Source of the DNA: Serratia plymuthica NBRC 102599
GTDB taxonomy: Bacteria > Pseudomonadota > Gammaproteobacteria > Enterobacterales > Enterobacteriaceae
Reading direction: 5' to 3'
Assembly (NCBI RefSeq): GCF_001590925.1
Contig: NZ_BCTU01000016.1
Span: forward strand, 62,001-126,000
Length of the DNA: 64,000 nucleotides
Shown: in pieces, positions 7,281-15,973 of the stretch
How positions within the stretch are numbered: the first letter of the stretch is position 1
Layout: every line of letters begins with the position of its first letter
Notes under the pieces: generated by a model
Seen by the model: only the letters and a program-made list of their open reading frames with translations
The model's database searches: none
Told to the model about the DNA's origin: nothing
Translations under genes and position numbers: made by a program

Positions 7281-9413
7281 ATGGAACACATTATTCCAAC
7301 GCCGGTCTTTCAAAGCGAAATCAATGAATGCGGATTGGCCTGTATCGCCATGCTGGCGGAAACTCAAGGGATCGAGGCGTCTTTGACGGAGCTGCGGGAA
7401 CGTTATCCGGCGTCGCAGCACGGCACTTCGCTGGCGACTTTGTGCGCCATACTGTCCGAATTGGCGCTGCCGGCTTATCCGGTGGCATTTGAACATCAAG
7501 ATCTCGCCGCTCTGCCTTTGCCGGCGATTTTGCACTACGGCGCGGGCCATTATGTCGTGTTGGCTTATCGTAAAGGGAACTACGTCTGTGTAATGAACCC
7601 GGCGTTCGGCCAACAGCTGCTGCCGCTTGGCGCGTTGAAAGCAGAAATTAGCGGCTATGCGCTGGTGTTGGATCGCGAAGGTTCCTCTACATCCCCTATG
7701 CCCGCAGGGAAGAAGCGCAACGGGCGTTGGCGCGCGTTCGCCAGCCTGAGCATGAAAGATACCGCCGCCCTTGCCGGTATTTATCGCCTGGCAGCCATGA
7801 CATTCTTTATCTCGCTGACGTTATTCATTATGCCGGTGATGGTGGGCAGCGCGATTAACCAGGTATTCTCGACTGCGGGGGAAGCGGGTTTTCCTTACTT
7901 CTATTACCTGTTGGCATTTGTCGTTTCGACCGCTCTGGCGCTGGCCGTTCGCATGATTACCGAACGCTTTATCAAGCACTTCGTTTTGCTGCACAGTGCA
8001 GCCGGCTTTTCCCGTTTGCTTGATAATTCGCTGAATTTCTTCAATAAACGTGCGCCGGGTGAGATCTTCAGCCGTTTTACCAGTTGGCAAATGGCCGCCG
8101 GGCAAAAAATAGAGTTGGATAACAGCCTGCGCACCGACTGGATTATCGGTGCGATAGCCTTGGTGGCGATGTGTTATCTGAGCCCGATGCTGGCCCTGGT
8201 ACCGGTGATCGGCATGTTCCTGATGGGGGCCGTCAGCGTATGGGCCATTTATCAGGATCGCTACTATACCCAGCAGTTGCAGGCGAAAGGCGCTGCGCAA
8301 AATGACTTTATTCTGGAGACCATCCAGGGGTTTTCAACCATCAAATCTGCCGGCCTTACCGGCCAACGGCAGCAAGGCTTCGCTGCCCACGCTCTCTCGT
8401 TGTTTAACTGCCTGCAACAACAAAAAATCTATGAGCAGGTGAAGGGCAGCGTTTACCAGTTGATCGCCAGCCTGGAGATGGTGTTTTTCATGCTGCTGGC
8501 GTTGCCATTATTGAGGAACGGCGAGCTCAGTCTGGGGGCATTCTTTGCCTACAGTTTCATCCGTGAAATTTTCACTTCTTATACCAGCAAGATCTTTTTC
8601 TCCGTCCTGCATAAAAACCAACTGCATGTGATTGACGAACGCGCGCGGGATTTGTTCCCCGCTTTGCCTTCTGCTGCCGGGCAGCGCGGCGGCCGGGCGT
8701 CTGGCTTCAACGCTCGCTTGTGCTACCGCTCGGTGACGTTTGCTTACGATGCCGGCCAACCGATTTTGCGGGATCTGTCGCTGTGCCTGACACGGGGGCA
8801 GTGCATCGCCATTACCGGCGGTTCCGGCGCCGGCAAGAGTACCCTGCTTAAGGTCATGGCCTGTCTGCTGGTGCCTCAACATGGCGTGCTGGAATTGGAC
8901 GGCCAAACGATCGACGGCGGTGCGGCCCAGGGGTTGTTTTTCCTGCAAAGCCAGGAGGATATTTTGTTCAATGCCTCGGTATTACAGAATATTACGTTGT
9001 TTGCGTCGCCGGTGCCGGGGCAACGGGCGAGGGTTGAACAGGCGCTGCGCGGACTGGGTCTGGCCGACGCGGTGGCGAAGTTACCGGGAGGGGTGAATGC
9101 GCTGGTGCGGGAAAGTCACGCCGGCTTGTCGTTGGGGCAGCGTCAGCGCCTGTTGTTAGCGCGCGCCATGTACAGCGATTGCCCGGTACTGGTGCTGGAT
9201 GAGCCGACGGCGAATCTGGATGAAGACACTGCGGGTAAGGTGATAGCTACGTTATTGGCTCACTGTCGGGAACACCGTAAGACACTGATTACCGTTACCC
9301 ATAACCAGAGGCTGCTGCCGCTGTTTGATCGGGTTTTACACATGGCGGAAGGTCGCTTGGAAACCGCAGCTTTTCCCCACGCAGCGGTGAGATGCCCTAC
9401 GGCGGCTGAGTGA
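7281..9413 (+). CDS. peptidase-containing ABC transporter (C39/ABC exporter)
   Basis: 710 residues in the classic three-part order. Residues 1-130 are a C39 peptidase domain with oxyanion Gln Q11, catalytic C17 (INECGLACIAML) and H90 (YGAGHYVVL). Residues 170-440 form a six-helix type-1 exporter domain. The ATPase follows, with Walker A GGSGAGKST near residue 513, signature LSLGQRQR, Walker B VLVLDEP and switch His in VTHN. Such proteins cut double-glycine leaders and export the core peptide. The third catalytic residue, normally Asp in an xDP motif, appears as Asn (N106-P107). Unlike CvaB systems no CvaA-type partner is present; the adjacent HlyD-family gene is MacA-like. I therefore infer export to the periplasm only. 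The precursor at 5266 is the obvious substrate. Confidence 0.92.
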   Translation: MEHIIPTPVFQSEINECGLACIAMLAETQGIEASLTELRERYPASQHGTSLATLCAILSELALPAYPVAFEHQDLAALPLPAILHYGAGHYVVLAYRKGNYVCVMNPAFGQQLLPLGALKAEISGYALVLDREGSSTSPMPAGKKRNGRWRAFASLSMKDTAALAGIYRLAAMTFFISLTLFIMPVMVGSAINQVFSTAGEAGFPYFYYLLAFVVSTALALAVRMITERFIKHFVLLHSAAGFSRLLDNSLNFFNKRAPGEIFSRFTSWQMAAGQKIELDNSLRTDWIIGAIALVAMCYLSPMLALVPVIGMFLMGAVSVWAIYQDRYYTQQLQAKGAAQNDFILETIQGFSTIKSAGLTGQRQQGFAAHALSLFNCLQQQKIYEQVKGSVYQLIASLEMVFFMLLALPLLRNGELSLGAFFAYSFIREIFTSYTSKIFFSVLHKNQLHVIDERARDLFPALPSAAGQRGGRASGFNARLCYRSVTFAYDAGQPILRDLSLCLTRGQCIAITGGSGAGKSTLLKVMACLLVPQHGVLELDGQTIDGGAAQGLFFLQSQEDILFNASVLQNITLFASPVPGQRARVEQALRGLGLADAVAKLPGGVNALVRESHAGLSLGQRQRLLLARAMYSDCPVLVLDEPTANLDEDTAGKVIATLLAHCREHRKTLITVTHNQRLLPLFDRVLHMAEGRLETAAFPHAAVRCPTAAE

Positions 9414-9414
9414 C

Positions 9415-10578
9415 ATGATGAGGAAAAAAGTGTTTTTCAGCCTGATGGGGCTGTTTGCCATTGTGCTGTCGACCGCCGGAAGTTTGGCGCTGCTGAACCG
9501 TCCGGGCGCAATGGAGCCGTCGAACGCAGTGCGCATCGGCCGTGGCGACATCGAGAAAAACGTTTTAGCCACAGGCATTCTAAAACCGGCTCTGCAGGTC
9601 AATGTGGGCGCGCAGGTAAACGGGCAGTTGAAAAAGCTGTATGTCAAACAGGGCGATCGAGTGAGCCAGGGGCAACTGTTGGCTGAAATAGATCCGACCT
9701 TGCAGAAAAACGAACTGCGCAAATCACAGGCTGAGTTGCAAAGCGCGCAGGCGCAGAAACTGATGAATGAGGCGTTGTTGACGCAATACCAACTGGAACT
9801 CACACGCCAGAGGGTACTGCGACGAGATAGTGCCGGCGTACTCAGCGATCTGGAAAAGGCTCGGGCGCAGCGGGATGCCCAATTGGCGCAACTCAAGGTG
9901 AATGAGGCGCAAATCGTTCAGGCGGAAATGGCGTTGGAAACCGCCAGAGCTAACCTGGCCTTTACCCGCATTGTTGCCCCCATTGACGGTGAAGTGTTGG
10001 GCATTGTTACTCAGGAAGGGCAAACCATTGTCTCTTCACAGAGTGCGCCGACCCTGCTGGTACTGGCCAACGTGGATACCATGATGGTGCATACCCGGAT
10101 ATCGGAAAACGACATCCTGAAAGTACGGGTGGGGCAACCGCTGTGGTTCTACTCGGCAGCCGATCCCAAATGGCGCTATGACAGCGTGATGGGGACGATA
10201 CAGCAAGCGCCGTCCGAGGCACTGGAGGCCGATCCGATGAGCAGAAATCTGAGCCAGCAGTCGTCGGCGGTGTACTACAACGGCGTTTTTGCCGTCGCTA
10301 ACGGCGAGCGCCGTTTGCGCACCTCGATGACGGCGCAGGTGTTCATCGTTACCGACCGGGCGACGAACGTGCTGCGGGTACCGATGGCTGCGCTCGGTGC
10401 GCCGCAGGGCGTGGGCCTATATCAGGTACGGGTGCGCCAGGGGGAACAGACTGTGTCGCGCCAGGTGCGGACAGGCATTAGCGATCGCGGTTACGCCGAA
10501 GTTCTGGCAGGGCTGGAGGAAGGTGAGTGGGTGCTAATGGCACCGCAGAATGACGCAGAGGAAGATCATGACCGCTAA
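9415..10578 (+). CDS. MacA-like periplasmic adaptor (HlyD family)
   Basis: 387 residues. It has an N-terminal membrane anchor (residues 5-28), a split lipoyl/barrel-sandwich domain (VGAQVNGQLKKLYVKQGDRV ... TRIVAPIDGEVL), an intervening alpha-helical hairpin rich in Gln/Ala (about 95-185) and a C-terminal beta-barrel plus membrane-proximal domain (VPMAALG). The sequence is closest to MacA in order and motifs (GDIEKNVLATG, LAEIDPTLQKNELRK), not to CvaA. It links the MacB-like inner-membrane ATPase to an outer-membrane channel. The gene starts one base after the preceding stop, so it is co-translated within the operon. An ATG-ATG pair makes 9415 or 9418 possible starts. Confidence 0.9.
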   Translation: MMRKKVFFSLMGLFAIVLSTAGSLALLNRPGAMEPSNAVRIGRGDIEKNVLATGILKPALQVNVGAQVNGQLKKLYVKQGDRVSQGQLLAEIDPTLQKNELRKSQAELQSAQAQKLMNEALLTQYQLELTRQRVLRRDSAGVLSDLEKARAQRDAQLAQLKVNEAQIVQAEMALETARANLAFTRIVAPIDGEVLGIVTQEGQTIVSSQSAPTLLVLANVDTMMVHTRISENDILKVRVGQPLWFYSAADPKWRYDSVMGTIQQAPSEALEADPMSRNLSQQSSAVYYNGVFAVANGERRLRTSMTAQVFIVTDRATNVLRVPMAALGAPQGVGLYQVRVRQGEQTVSRQVRTGISDRGYAEVLAGLEEGEWVLMAPQNDAEEDHDR

Positions 10579-12523
10579 GGCCACCCCAGTGATCGTTTTG
10601 GAAAATGTTTCCCGAGACTTCAACGCCGGCGAGCACAGGGTAAGGATATTGAAACACATCTCGTTGTGCATTCGGCGTGGTGAAATGGTGGCTATTGTCG
10701 GTGCCTCCGGGTCCGGAAAATCGACACTGATGAACATCATCGGCTGTCTCGACAAACCCTCTCAAGGCATAGTCCGCATCAACGACGTGGCGATTCAGCA
10801 GGCAGACGGCGAGCGGTTGGCGCAACTGCGCAGCCGCCATGTCGGTTTTATTTTTCAACGCTATCACCTGATGCCGTACCTGACGGCCAGTGAAAATGTG
10901 GCGATCCCGGCGTTGTATACCGCTATGCCTGCTGCTGAGCGCCGCCTGCGAGCGCAGGGCCTGCTGGCGCGTTTGGGATTGTCCCAACATGGGCGCCGCC
11001 GCCCGGCCCAGCTGTCCGGCGGGCAGCAGCAGCGGGTCAGTATTGCTCGCGCTCTGATGAACGGTGCGGAAATCATTCTGGCGGATGAGCCTACCGGCGC
11101 GTTGGACAGTGTCAGCGGCCAGGAGTTGATGGGCATTCTGCATGCGTTGCACGCGGCCGGGCATACCATCGTCATCGTCACGCACGATCGCCGTATTGCG
11201 GAGCAAGCGGAGCGGATCATTGAGATCGGCGACGGAGAGATCGTTACCGATCGCCATAACGACACGCGTCGGGTATCGGCTGACGGGCATTTTCCAGCGC
11301 TTTCCGCCCCGCTTCGTCGGGCGCGCCTCTGGCCGGCTTTCAGGGAGGCCGTCAGCATGGCCTGGCGCGCTTTGCTTGGGCACCGGGTTCGGGCGTTATT
11401 GTCGATGCTCGGCATCATCATCGGCATCGCTGCGGTTGTCTCCTCGATCGCCATCGGTGAGGGGACACGGCAAAACATCCTGAATGAAATCAGTCAGCTT
11501 GGTACCAGCTCGCTGGAGATCCGCCCGGGGTTGGGATGGGAAAAGAAACGCCCGGATTTTGAACGCTCGCTGAGCTTGCAGGATGTCGCACTGCTCTCTG
11601 CATTGGCGTATATCGACAGCGTTTCCCCGGTAGCCAGTGCTCAGGTGCTGGCCGTTCGGGATGGCAAGCAGGTGCAACTTCCCGTAATGGGGGTCGGTAA
11701 CGGTTATTTTCGGACGCAGGGCACTCGTTTGATCTCCGGCAGCACTTTTACTCAACAGGACTTAGACCAACGCGAACCGGTGGTGATTATCGATACGCAG
11801 CTTAGGCAGGTGCTGTTCTCCTCGTTGCGGGATCCGATCGGAGAAGTGCTGCCTCTGGCGGGCGTTCCTTATCGGGTCATAGGCGTGGCGGAACGCAAGG
11901 GAGCTAAATACGCCGGCGCTCAGCCACTTGCCTGGTTGCCTTACACCTCTTTGACCGGTCGCATATCGGGCGACATGCCGCTGGAATCGATAGTGATGCG
12001 TGTGCGAGAAGGGCTTTCGCTGACCCAGGCTCGAGATGATGTGGAGCGGCGCTTGATGTTGGAACACGGTCGGCGGGATTTTTTCACGGTGACCGATGAC
12101 CAGATGACGCAAGCCCTACAGAAAGCCTCCGCCTCCATGAGCTGGCTGATTACAGCCATCGCAGGCATTTCATTGTTGGTTGGCGGAGTGGGGGTGATGA
12201 ACATCATGCTGGTGTCGGTAACGGAACGCACCCATGAGATAGGCATTCGCTTGGCGGTTGGCGCCAGGGAAAGAGACATTATGCGCCAGTTTTTGATAGA
12301 GGCGGTGGTCATCTGCAGTTTGGGCGGCGCCATGGGCATTGCCTGTTCAGCCCTGGTTTGCCTGGCGCTGGCCTGGTTGACGCCGCAGGTCACCATGGTA
12401 TTTACCTGGCCGCCATTGCTGTTGGCCTGTGGTTTTTCGGCGCTGATCGGCGTGGGGTTTGGCTTTTTTCCGGCGCGCACCGCCGCCCGGCTACAGCCCG
12501 TAGAGGCATTGGCGCGCGAATGA
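10568..12523 (+). CDS. MacB-like ABC transporter (ATPase plus permease)
   Basis: 651 residues, close to E. coli MacB (648). The N-terminal ATPase has Walker [10 protein letters not shown] (about residue 46), signature [15 protein letters not shown], Walker [14 protein letters not shown] and switch His VTHD. Then come a first transmembrane helix near residue 280, a large periplasmic domain, and three C-terminal helices with the conserved [28 protein letters not shown] segment. MacB is a mechanotransmission pump that drives periplasmic substrates through TolC-type channels. E. coli MacAB-TolC is reported to export the four-cysteine enterotoxin STII, a useful parallel. The start at 10568 follows AGAGGAAG and overlaps the MacA-like stop by 11 bases. 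Confidence 0.93.
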   Translation: MTAKATPVIVLENVSRDFNAGEHRVRILKHISLCIRRGEMVAIVGASGSGKSTLMNIIGCLDKPSQGIVRINDVAIQQADGERLAQLRSRHVGFIFQRYHLMPYLTASENVAIPALYTAMPAAERRLRAQGLLARLGLSQHGRRRPAQLSGGQQQRVSIARALMNGAEIILADEPTGALDSVSGQELMGILHALHAAGHTIVIVTHDRRIAEQAERIIEIGDGEIVTDRHNDTRRVSADGHFPALSAPLRRARLWPAFREAVSMAWRALLGHRVRALLSMLGIIIGIAAVVSSIAIGEGTRQNILNEISQLGTSSLEIRPGLGWEKKRPDFERSLSLQDVALLSALAYIDSVSPVASAQVLAVRDGKQVQLPVMGVGNGYFRTQGTRLISGSTFTQQDLDQREPVVIIDTQLRQVLFSSLRDPIGEVLPLAGVPYRVIGVAERKGAKYAGAQPLAWLPYTSLTGRISGDMPLESIVMRVREGLSLTQARDDVERRLMLEHGRRDFFTVTDDQMTQALQKASASMSWLITAIAGISLLVGGVGVMNIMLVSVTERTHEIGIRLAVGARERDIMRQFLIEAVVICSLGGAMGIACSALVCLALAWLTPQVTMVFTWPPLLLACGFSALIGVGFGFFPARTAARLQPVEALARE

Positions 12524-13911
12524 GAAAATTTTTAACGTTACTTTTTGTTTTGCTGATCGGTGGTTGCGGGGGGAGCCCTGCCGGCGGGGAAGCGCAGCGG
12601 CAGCTATTACTGCCGTCACAATGGCGCATTGCCGACGAGGATGTCGGGGCGCTACGTAGCGATGGCGCTTGGTGGGACAATTTTAACGATCCGCTGCTGT
12701 CGGCTGTGATCGGCGCTGTGCTGGCAAGTAATCAAGATCTGGCACTGGCCGGCTTGCAATGGCGCGAGGCCCTTTTGGACGCTGAGCTGGTGAGCGGCAA
12801 CCTGACCCCGGATATGGCCGCCAACCTGAGTGGCCGCAATATCAGAACGCTGCAGAGCGCAACGCGACCTCAGGAGGTCTACCAGACGGCCTTCTCCCTG
12901 AGCTATGAATTGGACCTGTGGGGCAAGTTGGCGCGGGCCCGTGAACAAGCTGAATGGCTGGCCGACGCCTCCGAATTGGACCGGAAAAATACGGCGCTGG
13001 TGCTGATTGGCACCGCTGCTCGTTTATATTGGCAAATCGCCAATTTGAACCAGCAAAATCGGCAGCAGCAGGTTGCGGTGGCGATCGCCCGAAACACCGT
13101 GCAACGGGTGAAGGCGCGGCATGCCGCTGGTGACGTCGGAAAGTTTGAAGTGTTGCAGGCCGAGCAAAAGTTGCTTGAACGGGAAAACCAGCAGCATGAC
13201 CTGCGCCGGCAACGGGAGAACGCGCGTAATTCCCTGGCGCTGCTGTTTGGTCAGTCGCCGTTTGCACGGCGTTGGGAGCGTCAATCGCTGGCTATCGAGA
13301 GTGTCGCCATTGTTCAACGCCAGCCGGTAGCCGTGATTGCGCAGCGGCCTGATGTCCAGGCTGCGGAACGGCGGTTGCGAGCTGCTCTGGCGGGAGCCGA
13401 GTTGGCTCGTTTGAATTTTTACCCGGCACTGAGCCTGGATGCCGCGCTGGAGGCGGGCAGCCGGGTCTTTCGGCAATGGTTCAGCGATCCGACGCGCGCG
13501 CTGGGGATGTCTCTGACGCTGCCGTTTATTGAATGGCGCAAGATGCAATTATCCAGCGAGAAAGCGCTGTTGCAGGCGCAGCAGGCGGAAATCCAGTTTC
13601 GTGATGCCGTCTATCGCGCCTTGGCGGACGTGGATAATGCTATGGAGCAGCGTTTGGAAGCGCAACGGCAAATCGACAACCAACAGCAGCATCTGACGAT
13701 GAGTCGGCAAGGCGTTATTTTGGCGCAGAACCAATATCAGGCCGGTGCGGTGTCATTGCAGACGTTGCTGGATGCTCAGGATGCGCTGTTGTCCAGTGAG
13801 AATGCGCTGTCGGAGCAGCAGTACCGTTATCTGAATGCCACCATGCAACTGTGGTTGGCGCTGGGGGGCGCAGCATCTCGGAATCAAGGGAAAGGAATTA
13901 AACATGGATAA
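12520..13911 (+). CDS. NodT-family outer-membrane efflux lipoprotein (TolC-like)
   Basis: 463 residues from ATG 12520, which overlaps the previous TGA (ATGA). The lipobox LIGGC puts the acylated cysteine at C16. The body shows two homologous outer-membrane-factor repeats with long Gln/Ala/Arg-rich coiled-coil helices, and family motifs such as WWDNFNDPLL near the mature N-terminus, SYELDLWGKLARAREQAEW, and [15 protein letters not shown]. It should form the trimeric channel completing the MacA/MacB-like pump. A dedicated lipoprotein channel next to a MacAB pair is also found in PvdRT-OpmQ of Pseudomonas, which secretes a periplasmically matured product. Confidence 0.92.
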   Translation: MRKFLTLLFVLLIGGCGGSPAGGEAQRQLLLPSQWRIADEDVGALRSDGAWWDNFNDPLLSAVIGAVLASNQDLALAGLQWREALLDAELVSGNLTPDMAANLSGRNIRTLQSATRPQEVYQTAFSLSYELDLWGKLARAREQAEWLADASELDRKNTALVLIGTAARLYWQIANLNQQNRQQQVAVAIARNTVQRVKARHAAGDVGKFEVLQAEQKLLERENQQHDLRRQRENARNSLALLFGQSPFARRWERQSLAIESVAIVQRQPVAVIAQRPDVQAAERRLRAALAGAELARLNFYPALSLDAALEAGSRVFRQWFSDPTRALGMSLTLPFIEWRKMQLSSEKALLQAQQAEIQFRDAVYRALADVDNAMEQRLEAQRQIDNQQQHLTMSRQGVILAQNQYQAGAVSLQTLLDAQDALLSSENALSEQQYRYLNATMQLWLALGGAASRNQGKGIKHG

Positions 13912-15181
13912 GGGAAGATTGCAGAGGCGGGTTGTGGTAACCGGCTACGGTGCTGTAACGGCATTAGGCACCAATGCGCAACAAAATTGGCAGGCTATTA
14001 TGGCGTGCCGATTAGCCTATCGGTATCACGACAAATCGGCTGCGGGGATCCGCTCACGTTTTTTTGCGTTGATGGATGAAGAGCCGCCGCTTGAAGGCAT
14101 ATCGCGGGCGACCCTGCGTCGATTACCGCGTTTTGCTCGGCTGGCCTTGGCGGCGGCGACAGAAGCGATAGACATGGCATTCTCTTCAGCCTCGACTGGG
14201 CCGGCACATTTTTATCCTTCGCTGGATTGCGGTGCCATTATCGGCAGCGGGTGGGGCGGGCAGGATGAGATCCTGGTGAATAACGTGGATTATCAGTATT
14301 CAGGCCTGGGCCGATTGTTCGGCGGTTTTCATGCGATGCCCAATATCGCGACGGCGATCTGCAGCCAGCGTTGGTTGCTCAGGGGATATCAGAGTTCACC
14401 TGCCGCTGCCTGCGCAACGGGGAGCATAGCTATTGGCGAAGCGTTTGAGATTATCCGCAGTGGCCGCGCAACCATGATGTTGGCTGGCGCTGCCGAGTCG
14501 CTGAGGAACAATGGCGCTATATGGAATATGGATGTACTGCGTGTGTTGAGCAATGAGCAGCAGGATATCACCAAAGCCAGTTGCCCATTTAGCCGGGCGC
14601 GCAACGGCTTTGTGTTGGCTGAAGGGGCGGCGGTGCTGTGCCTGGAAGAACGCGATGCCGCTCTGGCGCGCGGCGCAACGATATTGGGAGAAATCAAAGG
14701 ATACGGCAATTATTCGGACGCCTTCGATCTTACTGCTCCAGCGGATGACAAGCAGGCCAGAGTGAAAACCATGCAACGGGCTCTTGCGCAGGCGGGTCTT
14801 GGCAGCCACGAAATCGACTATATCAACGCGCATGGCACTTCAACGCCGCTCAACGATCTCAATGAAACCGAAGCCATCAAACTGGCGCTGGGAGCGGATG
14901 CATACCGAACTCCACTTTCCAGTACCAAATCTTATACCGGCCATCTGATCGCCGCCTCCGGCAGCTATGAATCCATCCTCTGTTTGCAGGCTCTTCAGCA
15001 ACAGGTCATCCCGGGCACTTGCCATTTGAACGAGGCCGATCCGGCCTGCGATCTTGACTATGTTAGCGAAGGGCATCGCTGCGGGGATTTGAGGCACGTC
15101 ATGAACCTCAGCTTTGGTTTTGGGGGCGCTAATGCGGCATTGGTGTTTGGCAAGGCCGATATTAATAACCAGCAGGAGTGA
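13904..15181 (+). CDS. beta-ketoacyl-ACP synthase, FabF-like
   Basis: 425 residues from ATG 13904, preceded by AAAGGA and overlapping the channel gene by 8 bases. The complete condensing-enzyme active site is visible: nucleophile C170 (AAACATGSIAIG), H310 (NAHGTSTPLND) and H347 with K342 (SSTKSYTGHLIAASG), followed by the NLSFGFGGANA C-terminal motif. It should extend an acyl chain on an acyl carrier protein by decarboxylative Claisen condensation. The housekeeping fabF sits beside other fab genes in enterobacteria. Here the gene is embedded in a peptide-export operon and paired with its own ACP, so a dedicated role in making or loading an acyl group is likely. No ketoreductase, dehydratase or malonyl loader is nearby, so the rest would come from central fatty acid synthesis. 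Confidence 0.88.
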   Translation: MDKGRLQRRVVVTGYGAVTALGTNAQQNWQAIMACRLAYRYHDKSAAGIRSRFFALMDEEPPLEGISRATLRRLPRFARLALAAATEAIDMAFSSASTGPAHFYPSLDCGAIIGSGWGGQDEILVNNVDYQYSGLGRLFGGFHAMPNIATAICSQRWLLRGYQSSPAAACATGSIAIGEAFEIIRSGRATMMLAGAAESLRNNGAIWNMDVLRVLSNEQQDITKASCPFSRARNGFVLAEGAAVLCLEERDAALARGATILGEIKGYGNYSDAFDLTAPADDKQARVKTMQRALAQAGLGSHEIDYINAHGTSTPLNDLNETEAIKLALGADAYRTPLSSTKSYTGHLIAASGSYESILCLQALQQQVIPGTCHLNEADPACDLDYVSEGHRCGDLRHVMNLSFGFGGANAALVFGKADINNQQE

Positions 15182-15183
15182 TG

Positions 15184-15426
15184 ATGGAAAAGTACCCAAT
15201 CTTGTATGAAGCTATTTGCACTCTGCTATACGAGGCCAGGGAGTTGGATCGGGCATCCCTGTCGGCAGATATACCTTTGCGGCAGTTAGGCTTGGATAGC
15301 CTGGATTATGTGGAGTTGATGCTGCTGGCCAAGCGAGAGTTCGGGATATCACTCAGTGCGGAAATGTTTATTGACCAACCGGATCTGACATTATCAGAGC
15401 TCTGTCATTATATGTCTGCGCAATAA
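15184..15426 (+). CDS. acyl carrier protein
   Basis: 80-residue acidic protein of normal ACP size. The phosphopantetheine site is S39 within LGLDSLDYVELML, a close match to the canonical DSL motif, and helix II continues with the expected acidic residues. AGGAG lies 5 bases before the ATG at 15184; a second ATG at 15181 overlaps the ketosynthase stop. As last gene of the unit, it would carry the acyl intermediate for the ketosynthase and perhaps donate it to the LpxL-like acyltransferase. It differs enough from housekeeping AcpP to suggest a specialised carrier. Confidence 0.88.
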   Translation: MEKYPILYEAICTLLYEARELDRASLSADIPLRQLGLDSLDYVELMLLAKREFGISLSAEMFIDQPDLTLSELCHYMSAQ

Positions 15427-15477
15427 CTGTCTATCCGTCGTCTTTCAAGCGCAGCGTTGTTGCCTGCACGCATTTAT

Positions 15478-15497
15478 GTGGCCCGTCCATGGGCCAC
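15478..15497 (+). terminator. hairpin after the acyl carrier protein gene
   Basis: Perfect 7-bp stem (GTGGCCC 15478-15484, GGGCCAC 15491-15497) with a 6-base loop, 52 bases past the ACP stop. There is no U-run, so this is a weak terminator candidate marking the likely end of the cluster transcript. Confidence 0.45.
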
Positions 15498-15735
15498 TCT
15501 CCTCCGCCCCCGATTATCATTCCTCGATATCGATAAATAAGACGATGAAATTATCAATATGCACTGTGTGAGTATTCTTAGTTCCTTTTGTTACATATAA
15601 AAAAGGGCTTGGAATAGCCGTGAAACATTGTTAGGAATATTCTTTATTTATAGCGACGACTGGCCGGTTCTTGTGATGACAATCTCTTTCCTTGGCGTTC
15701 TAAGTAGGTTTTTTTTAATGAAATAGAGGTTGTAC

Positions 15736-15798
15736 ATGTTGAAATCATTAACCTTACTCAGGATTGCATGCTCAGCATGCGCTTCATTTTTAGCATAA
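15736..15798 (+). CDS. possible 20-codon hydrophobic peptide
   Basis: ATG at 15736 with AGAGG about 6 bases upstream opens a 20-residue frame (MLKSLTLLRIACSACASFLA) ending in TAA. It is hydrophobic with two cysteines. The location upstream of a fimbrial recombinase could make it a leader peptide. Nothing else supports it, and chance is a serious alternative. Confidence 0.2.
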   Translation: MLKSLTLLRIACSACASFLA

Positions 15799-15973
15799 AT
15801 CATGTCGGTACTTTTCAACTTCAACCAGAGCTGTTCAGTCAGATCAAATCCGCTATACTCCGCGCAGGATGCAGGAACCTATCCGTAAACCGGAGTACGC
15901 TCCGCGTATCCATTGTGGTGATGTAAAAGGAAAATGACAGCCACATTTTTCTGATCAAAGTAATAGAGGTACC

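Larger units (their letters stand above)
15427..15973. other. gene-free region between ACP and recombinase genes
   Basis: 547 bp that separate the peptide cluster from the fimbrial cluster. It contains the hairpin at 15478-15497, a fragment (about 15436-15462, CCGTCGTCTTTCAAG) shared with 49352-49368, and AT-rich DNA likely to hold the recombinase promoter. One tiny frame at 15736-15798 is listed separately. No immunity-like gene of 60 or more codons is visible on either strand. Confidence 0.5.

Noticed and set aside
7281-10578. Treating the C39 transporter and the HlyD-family protein as a CvaB/CvaA one-step exporter
   Set aside because: The adaptor matches MacA and is followed at once by MacB-like and NodT-like genes, so it belongs to the second pump.
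13904-15426. Ketosynthase and ACP as the housekeeping fabF/acpP genes
   Set aside because: The usual fab neighbours are absent, and both genes overlap the peptide-export operon.
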